From the NCBI RefSeq assembly GCF_000231385.2, contig NC_018515.1:824501-888500 (forward strand): DNA of 64,000 nt. Direction: 5' to 3'. The first letter of the stretch is position 1, and each line of letters begins with the position of its first letter. Both the position numbers and the translations under genes were made by a program. Under the pieces are notes generated by a model. The model was not told the DNA's origin and did not search any database. It saw only the letters and a program-made list of their open reading frames with translations. Origin of the DNA: Desulfosporosinus meridiei DSM 13257. GTDB lineage: Bacteria > Bacillota > Desulfitobacteriia > Desulfitobacteriales > Desulfitobacteriaceae. This document shows positions 51,766 to 61,417 of the stretch, in pieces.

Positions 51766-54042
51766 ATGAAGAATGTAGGCCATAGTATCCGGAAAATCGA
51801 CGGGATGGCAATTGCCACAGGTAAGCCTGTGTATACCGAAGATTTAGCCATGCCTAATGCTTTAGTTATAAAAATTCTTAGAAGCCCACATGCGTATGCT
51901 AAGATTACTTCGATTGATGTATCTAGAGCAGAGAGTATAGAGGGTGTAGAATGCGTCCTCACCTATAGGGATGTGCCAAACCAACGATTTACATTGGCTG
52001 GTCAATCTTACCCGGAGCCTTCGCCCTATGATCGTTTGATTCTGGATCAAGTCCTTCGCTACGTTGGAGATGAAGTTGCGATTATTGCGGCTGTGGATGA
52101 AAAGACAGCGAACCGAGCAATGAAGAACATCAAAGTTGAGTATGAAGTACTAAATCCGGTTCTGGACTTTGAAGAGGCCATAGGGCATCCATCAGTTGTT
52201 CATCCTGAAGAGGATTTGAGCGTTAACTTCGATATTGGCTTACTGAAGGAAATGAATATAACTTCTTCCAGTCATGAAGAAGTCGGAGATGTGGAAGAAG
52301 AGTTTAAGCATTGTGCGGTAATTGTTGAAGATGTCTATTATCCCCAAGCTCAAGCCCATACCATGATGGAGACCTATCGTTCTTTTACCTATCTGGATCA
52401 CGCGGGCAGGTTAGTTGTACTCAGTTCTACACAGGTACCCTTTCATATTCGAAGACAGTTAGCCCGGGCTTTGCAAATTCCGGCAAGTAAAATCCGTGTG
52501 ATAAAGCCCAGAATTGGCGGCGGATTTGGTGGAAAGCAGACCGGAGCAGGGGATATTTTTGCAGCCATTGTTACTATAAAGACCGGAAAACCGGCGCTGA
52601 TCATTTATGATCGCAAAGAAACCTTTAGCGCCACGACTAGCCGTCATGCTATGAGATTAAAGGTTAAATTGGGTGCTGACTCAGATGGGATTATTAAGGC
52701 GATCGATATGGAAGTTTTATCGGATACGGGAGCCTATGGAGAACATGCCCCGACGGTTTTAAGCTGTGTAGGGCACTATACTTTGCCCCTCTATAATAAA
52801 ACGAGAGCTGTACGATTTGATGGGAAAGCTGTCTATACCAATAAAATGCCTGCGGGGGCCTTTAGAGGATATGGAGCGACTCAGGGAACATTTGCCTTAG
52901 AATCCACCGTAAATAAATTAGCTGAACAGCTAAATATGGATCCGACAGAAATTCGTTTAAAGAATATCAGCAAAGTCGGGGAAACCTTTCTTACGGGTCA
53001 GGGAGTTGCTCTTGGCAGTACGTTCTTAGATCGATGTATTGCTAAGGGGAAAGAGTTGATCAGTTGGGAGGAAAAGTTCCCGCGTCAAGAAATTGGAGAC
53101 AATAAAGTGAGAGCGGTGGGAATGGCTATTACGATGCAAGGTTCTGGAATCGCCAATATTGGGACGGCATCCGTTGAAATTCGCTTAAATGATGATGGTA
53201 ACTTCACTCTGCTTACGGGAGCAACCGATATGGGAACCGGATGTGACACAATTTTAACCCAAATAGCGGCAGATGCTTTAGAGGTTCCTATGGAAATGAT
53301 TATTATTAATGCTGGAGATACGGATACCTCTCCGTATGACCCCGGTTCATATGCCTCTAGTACAACTTATTTAGCAGGTAGTGCAGTTATCAAGGCCGCA
53401 GAAGAGTTAAGAGGAAAAATACTTGAACAGGGTGCATTATTTTTAGGGGTTTCTGTCGAGGATGTTGAACTTGATGGCTTAGCAGTTCGATCTTTACGGG
53501 AAGAAAAGGATATAAGCTTTGCCAAGCTTGCTGAGCTAACTGTTCTGGGTAATGGAAAGCTACAGTTAGTAGGCTATGCAACTCATGGCAGTGAAGTATC
53601 CCCGCCTCCCTATGTTGCTGGTTTTGCTGAGGTAGAAGTTGACCAAGAGACGGGTAAAGTGGATTTAATTGATTATGTAGCGGTTATTGACTGTGGAACA
53701 GTTATCAATCCAGCTTTAGCGCGGATTCAAGCGGAAGGCGGAATTGCTCAAGGGATCGGGATGGCACTATACGAACAGGTCAGATATGATGAAATAGGAA
53801 AGATGGCTACCAACAGCTTTATGCAATATAAAATCCCCACTCGTAAGGATGTTGGCAAGGTTCGTATAGCATTTGAAGAAAGTTTTGAACCTACAGGTCC
53901 ATTCGGAGCAAAATCGATTGGAGAAGTAGTAGCTAATACCCCGCCGCCAGCTATTGCGCATGCGATTTATAATGCTGTTGGAGTCAGAGAGAACCATTTG
54001 CCAATAACCCCGGAAAAAGTTTTTCTAGGAATGTTAAAATAA
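51766..54042 (+). CDS. xdhA: Xanthine dehydrogenase-type molybdenum subunit
   Basis: A 758-residue Mo-molybdopterin cytosine dinucleotide subunit. GGGFGGKQ (about residue 250) contacts the cofactor, AGAFRGYGATQ carries the substrate-side Arg, and FGAKSIGE near residue 720 has the catalytic Glu that activates the Mo-bound water. Hydroxylation of a purine is inferred from family and from the purine riboswitch upstream; related enzymes act on other N-heterocycles or aldehydes. It starts one base after the xdhC stop and the operon ends at a terminator. Confidence 0.92.
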   Translation: MKNVGHSIRKIDGMAIATGKPVYTEDLAMPNALVIKILRSPHAYAKITSIDVSRAESIEGVECVLTYRDVPNQRFTLAGQSYPEPSPYDRLILDQVLRYVGDEVAIIAAVDEKTANRAMKNIKVEYEVLNPVLDFEEAIGHPSVVHPEEDLSVNFDIGLLKEMNITSSSHEEVGDVEEEFKHCAVIVEDVYYPQAQAHTMMETYRSFTYLDHAGRLVVLSSTQVPFHIRRQLARALQIPASKIRVIKPRIGGGFGGKQTGAGDIFAAIVTIKTGKPALIIYDRKETFSATTSRHAMRLKVKLGADSDGIIKAIDMEVLSDTGAYGEHAPTVLSCVGHYTLPLYNKTRAVRFDGKAVYTNKMPAGAFRGYGATQGTFALESTVNKLAEQLNMDPTEIRLKNISKVGETFLTGQGVALGSTFLDRCIAKGKELISWEEKFPRQEIGDNKVRAVGMAITMQGSGIANIGTASVEIRLNDDGNFTLLTGATDMGTGCDTILTQIAADALEVPMEMIIINAGDTDTSPYDPGSYASSTTYLAGSAVIKAAEELRGKILEQGALFLGVSVEDVELDGLAVRSLREEKDISFAKLAELTVLGNGKLQLVGYATHGSEVSPPPYVAGFAEVEVDQETGKVDLIDYVAVIDCGTVINPALARIQAEGGIAQGIGMALYEQVRYDEIGKMATNSFMQYKIPTRKDVGKVRIAFEESFEPTGPFGAKSIGEVVANTPPPAIAHAIYNAVGVRENHLPITPEKVFLGMLK

Positions 54043-54079
54043 TTCTCTAAGGGAAGGGTACTTCTGTCTGACTTGTTGG

Positions 54080-54127
54080 TTTGATCCTCACTAGGGTAAG
54101 CAAAACCCAGTGAGGATCAAATTTTTG
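54080..54127 (+). terminator. Intrinsic terminator of the xdh operon
   Basis: TTTGATCCTCACT-A-GGGT pairs with ACCC-AGTGAGGATCAAA (54080-54121), followed by TTTTTG. Confidence 0.92.
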
Positions 54128-54216
54128 ATGTGAGTAAGCATTAGCCCTCTTTACTTCACAGTGCCCTTGTCTAAATTGTGCTATAATGGATAAAGACTAT
54201 CCGGAGGTGTGGCTAA

Positions 54217-54558
54217 ATGACTTTAAATAATCTAACAGCTCAGAAAAGGTGCGTTTCGAAAACAGTCACGTTGCCTCGCTTGAACCGATTGAGCCCTTCG
54301 TTAGAAAGTACAGCACTTAAAATCATGGAGGAATCGGGTGAATTAGCCCAAGCTATTGGGAAACTCCGTGGGCTTAATGGGGAGCAACAGCGCTTAGTAG
54401 AGGAAGAGGCCATGCTGAAAGTTGCTAAGGAGCTGGTAGATGTGGCTCAAACAGCTGTGACAATGATGTTTGTTCTTGAAGAGCAATATGGAATAGATTT
54501 AGATGTAATTCTAAAAGAACATATAGAGAAGCTGCGTACCAAAGGATATTGTGATTAA
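54217..54558 (+). CDS. MazG-like nucleotide pyrophosphohydrolase
   Basis: A 113-residue all-alpha protein. KIMEESGELAQAIGK and EEEAMLKVAKELVDVAQTAVTMMF supply the paired E-x-x-E and E-x-x-D metal ligands of the MazG/dUTPase-2 fold. It likely hydrolyses non-canonical NTPs; substrate unknown. GGAGGTGTGGCTAA precedes the ATG. Confidence 0.85.
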   Translation: MTLNNLTAQKRCVSKTVTLPRLNRLSPSLESTALKIMEESGELAQAIGKLRGLNGEQQRLVEEEAMLKVAKELVDVAQTAVTMMFVLEEQYGIDLDVILKEHIEKLRTKGYCD

Positions 54559-54695
54559 TTCCTTTTAGAGCATTTAGCTTTGCTTAAAATAGTTTATCTT
54601 TTTGGGAATTTCCTTTTTTAGTTAGAGGAATTTGTTAGGATTCTAACGAATGTTTGGACTAGAGGATTGCTAAAGCTTTAAACGGAGGTTGTGAA

Positions 54696-55538
54696 ATGAA
54701 AAAAATTGCCCTGGTAACTGATAGTACGGCTGACTTAACAGAAGAAATAATAAAGGATTGTAATGTCCATATAATTCCTCTTAAAGTGAGGTTCGGGGAG
54801 CAAGAATTTATTGACGGTGAGCTTACGAGTGAGGACTTCTATCGACGTCTGATGGAAGAGAAAACACTCCCCCAGACATCTCAACCTACTCCAGAGGAGT
54901 TTAGTCGGCTATACAGTAAGTTGCTAGAGGAGTATCAGGAAGTAATCTCCGTGCATATTTCTTCAGCACTTAGCGGGACGTTCAATGCTGCAAATATCGC
55001 TAAGGAAAAGTTTAAGGAGAAAATTCACCTCGTAGATTCCAAAACGATTAGTTTAGGGGCAGGGCTAATGGTGATGGAGGTTGCTAGGAATATTAAAGAA
55101 GGTCATGATACTCAGTGGATTCTAGAAAATGTTAAGAAGGCCAGAAAAAATATTGAAACCCTTTTTACTTTAAATACTATGGAGTATCTGCAAAAGGGAG
55201 GACGTATCGGTAAGGTTCAAGGCTTTATGGGTTCATTGTTAAATATTAAACCAATCATTAGAGTAGGAGATGACGGGATATACCATTCATACGGAAAGGC
55301 GCATAGTCAAAAAAAGGCACTGGATAACGTAGTCCAAGCATGTCAAGATTTAGCAAAAGGGCGAAAAGCAATCCGATTGGTGGTAGTTCACGGTGCTGCA
55401 CAAAAAGCCGGAGTATATCTAAAGGAAGCTTTAGAATATGCTTTTCAACTTCCGACAACAGCCTTTACCCAAGTGGGACCAGTTATAGGGGTGCACACTG
55501 GGCCGGGAACTGTTGGGGCTGGGATTGAGTTTGAATAA
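54696..55538 (+). CDS. DegV family fatty-acid-binding protein
   Basis: A 280-residue protein of the DegV/FakB type. VTDSTADLTEE near the N-terminus, TSQPTPEEFSRLY, SSALSGTFNAAN and VHTGPGTVGAG at the end are the conserved segments around the bound fatty acid. It would present fatty acids to a FakA kinase for phosphorylation; no fakA is in this window. CGGAGG precedes the ATG and a terminator follows. Confidence 0.93.
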   Translation: MKKIALVTDSTADLTEEIIKDCNVHIIPLKVRFGEQEFIDGELTSEDFYRRLMEEKTLPQTSQPTPEEFSRLYSKLLEEYQEVISVHISSALSGTFNAANIAKEKFKEKIHLVDSKTISLGAGLMVMEVARNIKEGHDTQWILENVKKARKNIETLFTLNTMEYLQKGGRIGKVQGFMGSLLNIKPIIRVGDDGIYHSYGKAHSQKKALDNVVQACQDLAKGRKAIRLVVVHGAAQKAGVYLKEALEYAFQLPTTAFTQVGPVIGVHTGPGTVGAGIEFE

Positions 55539-55544
55539 AAAAAC

Positions 55545-55582
55545 AAGAACCCGTGGGATTTTTATCCTAGGGGTTCTTTTCA
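55545..55582 (+). terminator. Intrinsic terminator
   Basis: AAGAACCC-G-TGGGAT pairs with ATCCTA-GGGGTTCTT (55545-55578), followed by TT, seven bases after the degV stop. Confidence 0.85.
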
Positions 55583-55699
55583 TAATACTATTTAGAAGAC
55601 CTTTACATAATTATTAATAGATTAAAGAATAATTGGCATAACAATCAGCAGTGTGATTAGAAAACATTGGCTCATAAACGAGGGTGGGGGGGAGTGCAT

Positions 55700-55864
55700 A
55701 TGAGTTATATGACGTTAACAATTGCTATGGGGTTAGTCTTAATCTTCGCTTATTGGTCTAGAAGCCGTCAGATCAAGAACGAAAAGAGGCGAAAATCTAA
55801 AACGACTGATGTTTATCCATTATCAAGAACAAAAAGTCAAGCTAAATTACGAAGAATTAAATAA
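55700..55864 (+). CDS. Small membrane protein (54 aa)
   Basis: A 54-residue protein with one N-terminal membrane segment (about residues 4-20, TLTIAMGLVLIFAYW) and a basic Lys/Arg-rich tail predicted inside the cell. No family recognised. GGGGGGAG precedes the ATG at 55700. The frame extends 11 codons upstream without a good site. Confidence 0.6.
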   Translation: MSYMTLTIAMGLVLIFAYWSRSRQIKNEKRRKSKTTDVYPLSRTKSQAKLRRIK

Positions 55865-55878
55865 GAAGCATTTACTGC

Positions 55879-57576
55879 TTATTGATAGATGCCAATTAAA
55901 GGTTTAACTTCATTGTTCCAAAGTTTACGTGTTATTTCCGAATCTAGGTGAGGCTTCTTCAGCATAGCTTTTAGAAAATACTCCTGCTGTGTAGTATTGT
56001 TATAATTGGAGATCTGGGTTAATGCGAATTGGGCAAAATCACGAACTATAAAGCTAAAGATTTCACTGAGTAATTCTGAAGATATTGGGTTGAGCTTAGA
56101 GTTTTCTAAAATTAGTTGGGCGTAGACAATCAAAGTGAACATTTCACCTAAGGCCAACATATAGTCAATATTCTTCAACTGTTCGTGATTGGGGCCGGCC
56201 TGTTCTAGGAAAGTTCGGAAGAGCTCGATTTGTTCTAGGAAAATTATCACATTAGGTATCTGTATTCCTTCGTAGGGTAAGTGGTAATTAGGAAAACGTA
56301 CCGAAGCCAGCTTTCCAGCCTTCTGACGGAAAAGATAAGAGTCATCTGCAGGGTCATCCCGTTTGGGAATTGCCGGATATTCGACTGGATTAAAGAAATA
56401 GTTGTTGATGAATTTAATAACTAAGGCAATATTTACGTGAGTAGTTCCTTCCAAACGAGGAATCATACCAATGTCTCTAATGGCAGTTTCAAAATAAGTA
56501 TCTTGTTCAAAACCCTTGGCGGCAATTGCATCAAGAAGCATCTCAATTATTTTCATGCCTTGAGTAGTAACTTTCATTTTTTGAATAGGATTAAATAGTA
56601 AATAGCGCCGATCATCATCGGAAGCAGAGCGGAAATAATCTAAACTTCTCAAGGCATAGAGCTTCATAGCAATCAGGCGAGCGTAAGATTCAGTAAAAAT
56701 CTTCTGAATATGTGGGAAGTCTGTTACTTTTTTACCATATAATTCACGGTAAGACGCATGATTTAGAGCTTCATAATAAGCATGGGTGCAAATTCCAATT
56801 GAGGCAAACCCTAATTGAAATTTACCGATATTTATAGTAGATAGAGCAGAATCCCATGCCAAGGTTCCGCTCGATAGGATCTCATCCTTAGTAATCGGAT
56901 AATCAATAAGTTCATAATCTCCAACGTAGGCGGAACGGACGCCTGAGGTGGAGATCTTTTTGTTTAATTTATAGTTCCGATGCTGGCTGTCAACGACAAA
57001 AAACACATAGTCATTATTCTCACTATATTTCGCAAATGTTGATACTAGTGCAGCTTCATTTGCATTACCAATATAGTACTTGCCACCATTTGCAAGATAG
57101 CTCTCCTCGCCATTTAAAGTTAAGGACATTTCGTTACTATAGAGATCCGCTCCATGGGTCTTTTCGGATAATCCGAAGGCAAAAATTGCCCCTTCCCTTA
57201 ACTTCTGGGCGGTAAAGTGTTTAGCTTTTTCATTATCCCCCATCCAAATAGGTCCAAGTCCGAGAATAGAAACCTGATAAGCATATTGATAAGATAATGA
57301 ATAAAAGGCACTGATTTCGTTGAATTCGCAGACACGAAACAAATCAAATCGAGAATCTGATGCTCCATAGCCTGCTGGAGTTAACAGGGTTGAGAATATT
57401 TGTTCTTTTTTTATTAGTTTTAGAAAATCTGTATACCAGCGGCTGGCCTGATCATCTTCCTTGATACTTTTGAGTCCTTTGTCCTCAAAAAAATGGATAG
57501 TTTTCTCCATTATTTCCTTAGATAACAAATCATTTTGCGGACTTTGATAGTTTTGGGGATTAAGTAAGAGGGACAA
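55879..57576 (-). CDS. Acyl-CoA dehydrogenase family protein, long form
   Basis: About 565 residues, longer than the usual 380-residue enzymes. The FAD/substrate signatures FAFGLSEKTHGADLYS and IGNANEAALVSTFAKY in the middle domain, LGFASIGICTHAYYEALNHASYRE and the C-terminal GTTHVNIALVIKFINNYF are family features. The catalytic base cannot be assigned by eye. No CoA-pathway neighbours or ETF genes are adjacent. The start is probably TTG at 57576, ten bases after AAAGG; GTG at 57585 lies one base from that site. Confidence 0.82.
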   Translation of the reverse strand: MSLLLNPQNYQSPQNDLLSKEIMEKTIHFFEDKGLKSIKEDDQASRWYTDFLKLIKKEQIFSTLLTPAGYGASDSRFDLFRVCEFNEISAFYSLSYQYAYQVSILGLGPIWMGDNEKAKHFTAQKLREGAIFAFGLSEKTHGADLYSNEMSLTLNGEESYLANGGKYYIGNANEAALVSTFAKYSENNDYVFFVVDSQHRNYKLNKKISTSGVRSAYVGDYELIDYPITKDEILSSGTLAWDSALSTINIGKFQLGFASIGICTHAYYEALNHASYRELYGKKVTDFPHIQKIFTESYARLIAMKLYALRSLDYFRSASDDDRRYLLFNPIQKMKVTTQGMKIIEMLLDAIAAKGFEQDTYFETAIRDIGMIPRLEGTTHVNIALVIKFINNYFFNPVEYPAIPKRDDPADDSYLFRQKAGKLASVRFPNYHLPYEGIQIPNVIIFLEQIELFRTFLEQAGPNHEQLKNIDYMLALGEMFTLIVYAQLILENSKLNPISSELLSEIFSFIVRDFAQFALTQISNYNNTTQQEYFLKAMLKKPHLDSEITRKLWNNEVKPLIGIYQ

Positions 57577-57895
57577 AAACCTCACACCTTTCTTTCATGT
57601 AGTACACTGAACCAGTATTCATTAATTGTCTTAATTATCTCACAAATGCAAAGAATGTAAAGTTAAACATTGCCTATGACTATAAATTATTCTTAGGGTA
57701 AGCGAAAACTCTCATTCAAAGTTTAAGAATGAATAATTGAGACATCCTTCTTTTCTACATAGAGAAACAAGGAAGCATTATTTATTCAGTTTTGGCAGAG
57801 AATAACTGTGAATTACATTATCTTACAGAGATAAAAGGTTTGAGAAGTTAACATTTTACTTGTGTATTAGATAAGGAAGAAGTGAGGTATAACTT
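57577..57895. other. Gene-free divergent intergenic region
   Basis: About 319 AT-rich bases between the divergent acyl-CoA dehydrogenase and msrAB genes. It should contain both promoters, but I see no hexamer pair good enough to name and no small coding frame with a ribosome binding site. Confidence 0.6.
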
Positions 57896-58870
57896 ATGAA
57901 TAGCGACGGATTGCAACTTGCTACCTTTGCTGGAGGTTGTTTTTGGTGCATGGTTAAACCCTTTGAAGAATTGGCTGGTGTTGCTAAGGTAGAGGCGGGG
58001 TATACCGGTGGAAGTGTAGAGAATCCGACTTATGAAGATGTATGCTCTAAGAAGACTGGACATTTTGAAGCGGTACAGATTACCTTTGATCCACTCCTAG
58101 TATCTTATTATCGATTGTTAGATACTTACTGGAAACAGATTGATCCGACAAACCCTATGGGTCAGTTTGTTGATCTGGGACATGCATATCGATCTGCAAT
58201 TTTTTATCATAATGAGGAACAAAAAAACCTTGCCGAAAGATCCAAGATGGATATTGAAGAAAGTAAGCGATTTAATAAACCTATTGTGACAGAAATCTTA
58301 CCGGCGGTTAATTTTTATCCTGCTGAAGAATATCACCAGTCCTATTATAAAAAGTTTCCATTGAGGTATGGAGCCTATCGTCAAGGATCTGGCAGGGATG
58401 ATTTTCTTAATGAGTATTGGGGGGAGCATAGAGACAAAGAACTCTTGAAATCAAAACTGACAACTATGCAGTATAAAGTGACTCAAGAAAAAGCAACCGA
58501 GCCTCCTTTTCAAAATAATTACTGGAATAATTTCGAAGAAGGAATTTATGTAGATGTAATTTCTGGAGAACCGCTTTTCAGTTCTCAGGATAAATTCGAG
58601 TCTGGTTGTGGGTGGCCCAGCTTTTCAAAACCAATTCAAACAGGAGCAATTTCAGAAAAACCAGATTTCAGTCTTTTAATGAGGCGTACCGAAGTTCTTA
58701 GTGCTAACACGGAAGCCCATCTGGGACATGTCTTTGAAGATGGCCCTGAGCAGACTGGTGGGTTGCGTTATTGTATTAACTCTGCAGCCTTGCGCTTTAT
58801 ACCTAAAGAAGCATTAATTAAAGAGGGTTACGGTAATTACTTAAGCATGTTCGATCATGATCGTAAATGA
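57896..58870 (+). CDS. msrAB: Bifunctional peptide methionine sulfoxide reductase MsrA-MsrB
   Basis: A 324-residue fusion. The MsrA domain (about 1-160) has GGCFWC with Cys15 catalytic and Cys18 beside it; the MsrB domain (about 180-315) has SGCGWPSF and the catalytic Cys in [11 protein letters not shown] near residue 293. The two CxxC pairs that bind structural zinc in many MsrBs are absent (DVISGEPLF replaces one), so this is the zinc-free form. It repairs both diastereomers of methionine sulfoxide. Both active sites use Cys, not selenocysteine. Confidence 0.95.
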   Translation: MNSDGLQLATFAGGCFWCMVKPFEELAGVAKVEAGYTGGSVENPTYEDVCSKKTGHFEAVQITFDPLLVSYYRLLDTYWKQIDPTNPMGQFVDLGHAYRSAIFYHNEEQKNLAERSKMDIEESKRFNKPIVTEILPAVNFYPAEEYHQSYYKKFPLRYGAYRQGSGRDDFLNEYWGEHRDKELLKSKLTTMQYKVTQEKATEPPFQNNYWNNFEEGIYVDVISGEPLFSSQDKFESGCGWPSFSKPIQTGAISEKPDFSLLMRRTEVLSANTEAHLGHVFEDGPEQTGGLRYCINSAALRFIPKEALIKEGYGNYLSMFDHDRK

Positions 58871-59002
58871 AATCACCTCACCGCAGACAAATTAATCATC
58901 GCAAAAACATCTAGAGTACATTCTGAGGCGGAATTTACACATGATATTTGTTCGGACTGTTCTAAAGAATTATATAAAAGCATGAAAGCAAAGGTTAGAA
59001 CA

Positions 59003-59039
59003 CGAAAAAAAGCCTCCTCGGTTCTAACCGAAGAGGCTG
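59003..59039 (-). terminator. Intrinsic terminator of the zinc-ribbon gene
   Basis: AGCCTC-C-TCGGTT pairs with AACCGA-A-GAGGCT (59011-59038); on the minus strand TTTTTTTCG follows. Confidence 0.88.
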
Positions 59040-59053
59040 ATTGGTAAAGGAAA

Positions 59054-59359
59054 CTACCAATTATTCCGAGGGGTGGGGTGGAAGCAGTCACGGCAATACA
59101 CAGGTTTCTCGCCAGAGGGGCGAAAAGGAACGGTTGTTTCCTTGCCACAGGTGGCACAGACGGCGGGAAACATTTCCCGTTCTTGACGGTTATTATATCC
59201 ACCGGAAGATCGAGTCTGTGCCTTTTTAGCGGCGCGGCACTGAGGGCATCTTCCAGGATCATTCGTAAACCCTTTTTCTGCAAAAAATTCCTGTTCGGAT
59301 GCAGAGAAAATAAATTCTTGACCACAGTCTCGACAAGTCAAAATCTTGTCATTAAACAT
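59054..59359 (-). CDS. Zinc-ribbon protein with four CxxC motifs
   Basis: A 101-residue protein with Cys pairs at 9/12, 38/41, 67/70 and 88/91, giving two zinc ribbons joined by a Ser/Gln/Arg linker. The first half matches the short zinc-ribbon family with DKxLxCRDCGxEFxFSxxEQxFF; the second (CATCGKETTVPFRPSGEKPVYCRDCF) is a CxxC-x-GKE motif often seen in Firmicute and archaeal small proteins of unknown role, possibly nucleic-acid or ribosome binding. ATG at 59359 follows AGAGGTG by six bases. Confidence 0.82.
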   Translation of the reverse strand: MFNDKILTCRDCGQEFIFSASEQEFFAEKGFTNDPGRCPQCRAAKKAQTRSSGGYNNRQEREMFPAVCATCGKETTVPFRPSGEKPVYCRDCFHPTPRNNW

Positions 59360-59449
59360 TAAAAACACCTCTTTAGTTTGTAGTGGATATCGTCGCCATT
59401 TCAGGGGTCTGCTCCTGATATAAACTCGATAATAATAAAGTATACCCAG

Positions 59450-59532
59450 AGGGTACTGTTTTTATTTATTAGTTATTTTTTTATTTGATAATCTTTACAA
59501 TATTATCGATTTATATCAAAAACGTGTACCCT
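59450..59532. repeat. AT-rich inverted-repeat element
   Basis: AGGGTAC-T-GTTTTT at the left pairs with AAAAAC-GT-GTACCCT at the right, enclosing a second GATAAT/ATTATC hairpin. About 83 bases, no coding frame. It could be a cruciform-forming spacer or a small non-autonomous element; no target duplication is evident. Confidence 0.4.
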
Positions 59533-59608
59533 AACAATTGACTGCACCTTTGGTGATTTATGGTAACCTTTTATACTGAAATTAGGTTTGTTTAAGTTAG
59601 ACGTAGGG

Positions 59609-60322
59609 TTACTCTTTATCGAAAACTTTTGGGATATCAGATGTTAAATCCAACATTTTTTGTGGGCGTGAGGTTCTGAGAATTAGGTAAATACCTCCTA
59701 AGATCAGCATTAATGGGACTATACTTCCTCTTAGCAAATTATACAAATCCCAATTGCCTATTAGATTTCTTATAAATGAATATCTGTCTAATTGGTGGAT
59801 AAAGCTGAGAAGACCTAAGATAATTATAGTAGCTCCTATTAAACGATGATTCTTCAAAAGAGGAGTGTAGTCAAATAATTGACGGTCGAAGAGATCCTGA
59901 TCAACGATAGTCTGCCCTTTTTCAACTCGTCTTCTTAGATGATGGCTTTCAAAGAAGCTGAAAAACCAAGCAGGAATTACTATAAATGGAATAATAAAAT
60001 TCAGGCCAATAAAATTAATTAGCGCTAGTCCTCCAAAGGTAATAATCAATAATTGTGTTCCTCGACGAAATAGTCCCAGATGCATATGAGCTGCTCCTGG
60101 AATTAGACTGTAGCACAGAAATAGAAATTTCTCAATGAACGTATTTTTTGGAATTATTTCTGGTGCCAGGTTAGGTCCTGAATTGAAGCTAAGACTTCGT
60201 TCTAGGCAATGACGACAGATTGTTTTATCTTCTACCTTAATTGTGCATTCTTGGCAGATTGGATTTTTGCATTTTACACAAAGGGCTTCGGCCTCTTGGT
60301 TAGGATGATAGTTACAATTCAT
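59609..60322 (-). CDS. B-box zinc-finger membrane protein
   Basis: A 237-residue protein. The N-terminal 40 residues form a B-box-type zinc finger: Cys3, His6, Cys15, Cys18, Cys23, Cys26, Cys36, Cys39. The rest has about five hydrophobic segments. It is the third gene of an operon with an ECF sigma factor and anti-sigma factor, 26 bases after the latter, so it may take part in membrane sensing or be a conserved regulon member. AAGGAGG precedes the ATG. Confidence 0.75.
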   Translation of the reverse strand: MNCNYHPNQEAEALCVKCKNPICQECTIKVEDKTICRHCLERSLSFNSGPNLAPEIIPKNTFIEKFLFLCYSLIPGAAHMHLGLFRRGTQLLIITFGGLALINFIGLNFIIPFIVIPAWFFSFFESHHLRRRVEKGQTIVDQDLFDRQLFDYTPLLKNHRLIGATIIILGLLSFIHQLDRYSFIRNLIGNWDLYNLLRGSIVPLMLILGGIYLILRTSRPQKMLDLTSDIPKVFDKE

Positions 60323-60348
60323 GATTAGTCCTCCTTGAAATTTTTAAT

Positions 60349-60822
60349 CTAATTTGTTCGAGAATTAGGAATTAAGTGGTTTAAAAAAGAAGAAGCAGCC
60401 TGACTTACTTTGTCTAAGGGAATAGATATTTGTTTGCTAAGTGAAGAGCCCAGTTCTGTCACCTGATCTGTTTTAATTATCGAGCTAAATGAGGTTAGAT
60501 TAAAGGCAAACAGGAAAACACCGGCAGCGATCATGCTAAAGCCCCAATTTCTCAACTCGAAAAGACGAAAAGTATTAACACTCACTAAGTTCTGCTTATA
60601 TCTGCTCTTGTCAATTGAATCCATAACATTGACTTTGATACCTAACTGAGGCATAGGGATATCTGGGTTTGAGATTATCTCTAACGTTTTCTTGATATCA
60701 GAAACAATTTCTCGGCATTCGGGGCAATGCCCTAGATGAGAGGCCATTTCGTTTCGCTCTGAATCGCTCAAACACTGTTTAACGTAACTGTGCCAACTGT
60801 CCTGGCTTCGATAACAAGTCAT
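60349..60822 (-). CDS. Zinc-binding anti-sigma factor
   Basis: A 157-residue membrane protein with an N-terminal anti-sigma domain whose zinc motif is His29-x3-Cys33-x2-Cys36 (HLGHCPEC), followed by one membrane segment (about 88-108) and a short extracytoplasmic tail. It would hold the cognate ECF sigma factor until a signal releases it. ATG at 60822 follows GGAGGTG and overlaps the sigma gene by 44 bases. Confidence 0.85.
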   Translation of the reverse strand: MTCYRSQDSWHSYVKQCLSDSERNEMASHLGHCPECREIVSDIKKTLEIISNPDIPMPQLGIKVNVMDSIDKSRYKQNLVSVNTFRLFELRNWGFSMIAAGVFLFAFNLTSFSSIIKTDQVTELGSSLSKQISIPLDKVSQAASSFLNHLIPNSRTN

Positions 60823-61417
60823 GACCTTCACCTCCAGAGGACTTTGAGTGCAGTTTAGCCCGTAATATTTTTCGGCCTCGAAATAAGCGGGTTTCAACGG
60901 TTCGCTTGGACGTATTTGTTATGTCAGCGATTTCCTGAGGGCTAAAATCTTCAAAATAGTATAAGATTAAGACTGTACTATAAATTGCTGGCAAGTTCCC
61001 AACAGCTGCTTGGATTTCAGAGGCAACCTCCTGTCGAAGAAATATGTCTTCGGGGCCTTCTTCCTCAGCGGCAAAAATATCCAAACAACTTACTTCTGCA
61101 TATTGGGGCTTTTTCTTCCTACACCAATCAAGACAATGGTTGACGGCAATTCTGTAGAGCCAAGTTGAAAAGGCCGAACCCTGTTTAAAGCTGGAAAGAT
61201 TGTTGTAGGCTTTTATAAAAATATCCTGAACCAGATCCCGAGCATCCTCGATGTTTTGGGTATAATAATAAGACACCCGATATAATTTCGTCTGATAGCG
61301 ATCTATGATATCGCCGTATCGCTCGCCATTTCCAATTAGGACAGCCTGAATTATTTCCTCATCCTCTTTAAGGATGGTTTGAGCATGATAATGCAAATAT
61401 CGTTCACCGCCTTGCAT
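60779..61417 (-). CDS. ECF RNA polymerase sigma factor
   Basis: A 212-residue sigma-70 family factor with region 2 (YRVSYYYTQNIEDARDLVQDIFIKAYNNLSSF) and region 4 (LPAIYSTVLILYYFEDFSPQEIADITNTSKRTVETRLFRGRKIL). It directs transcription of an extracytoplasmic stress regulon, probably including its own operon. ATG at 61417 sits directly after AAAAGG, so the true start may be an internal codon such as TTG at 61396. Confidence 0.88.
   Translation of the reverse strand: MQGGERYLHYHAQTILKEDEEIIQAVLIGNGERYGDIIDRYQTKLYRVSYYYTQNIEDARDLVQDIFIKAYNNLSSFKQGSAFSTWLYRIAVNHCLDWCRKKKPQYAEVSCLDIFAAEEEGPEDIFLRQEVASEIQAAVGNLPAIYSTVLILYYFEDFSPQEIADITNTSKRTVETRLFRGRKILRAKLHSKSSGGEGHDLLSKPGQLAQLR

Noticed and set aside
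57896-58870. MsrAB checked as a second selenoprotein
   Set aside because: Both catalytic positions are Cys codons (GCFWC and RYCIN) and there is no in-frame UGA.
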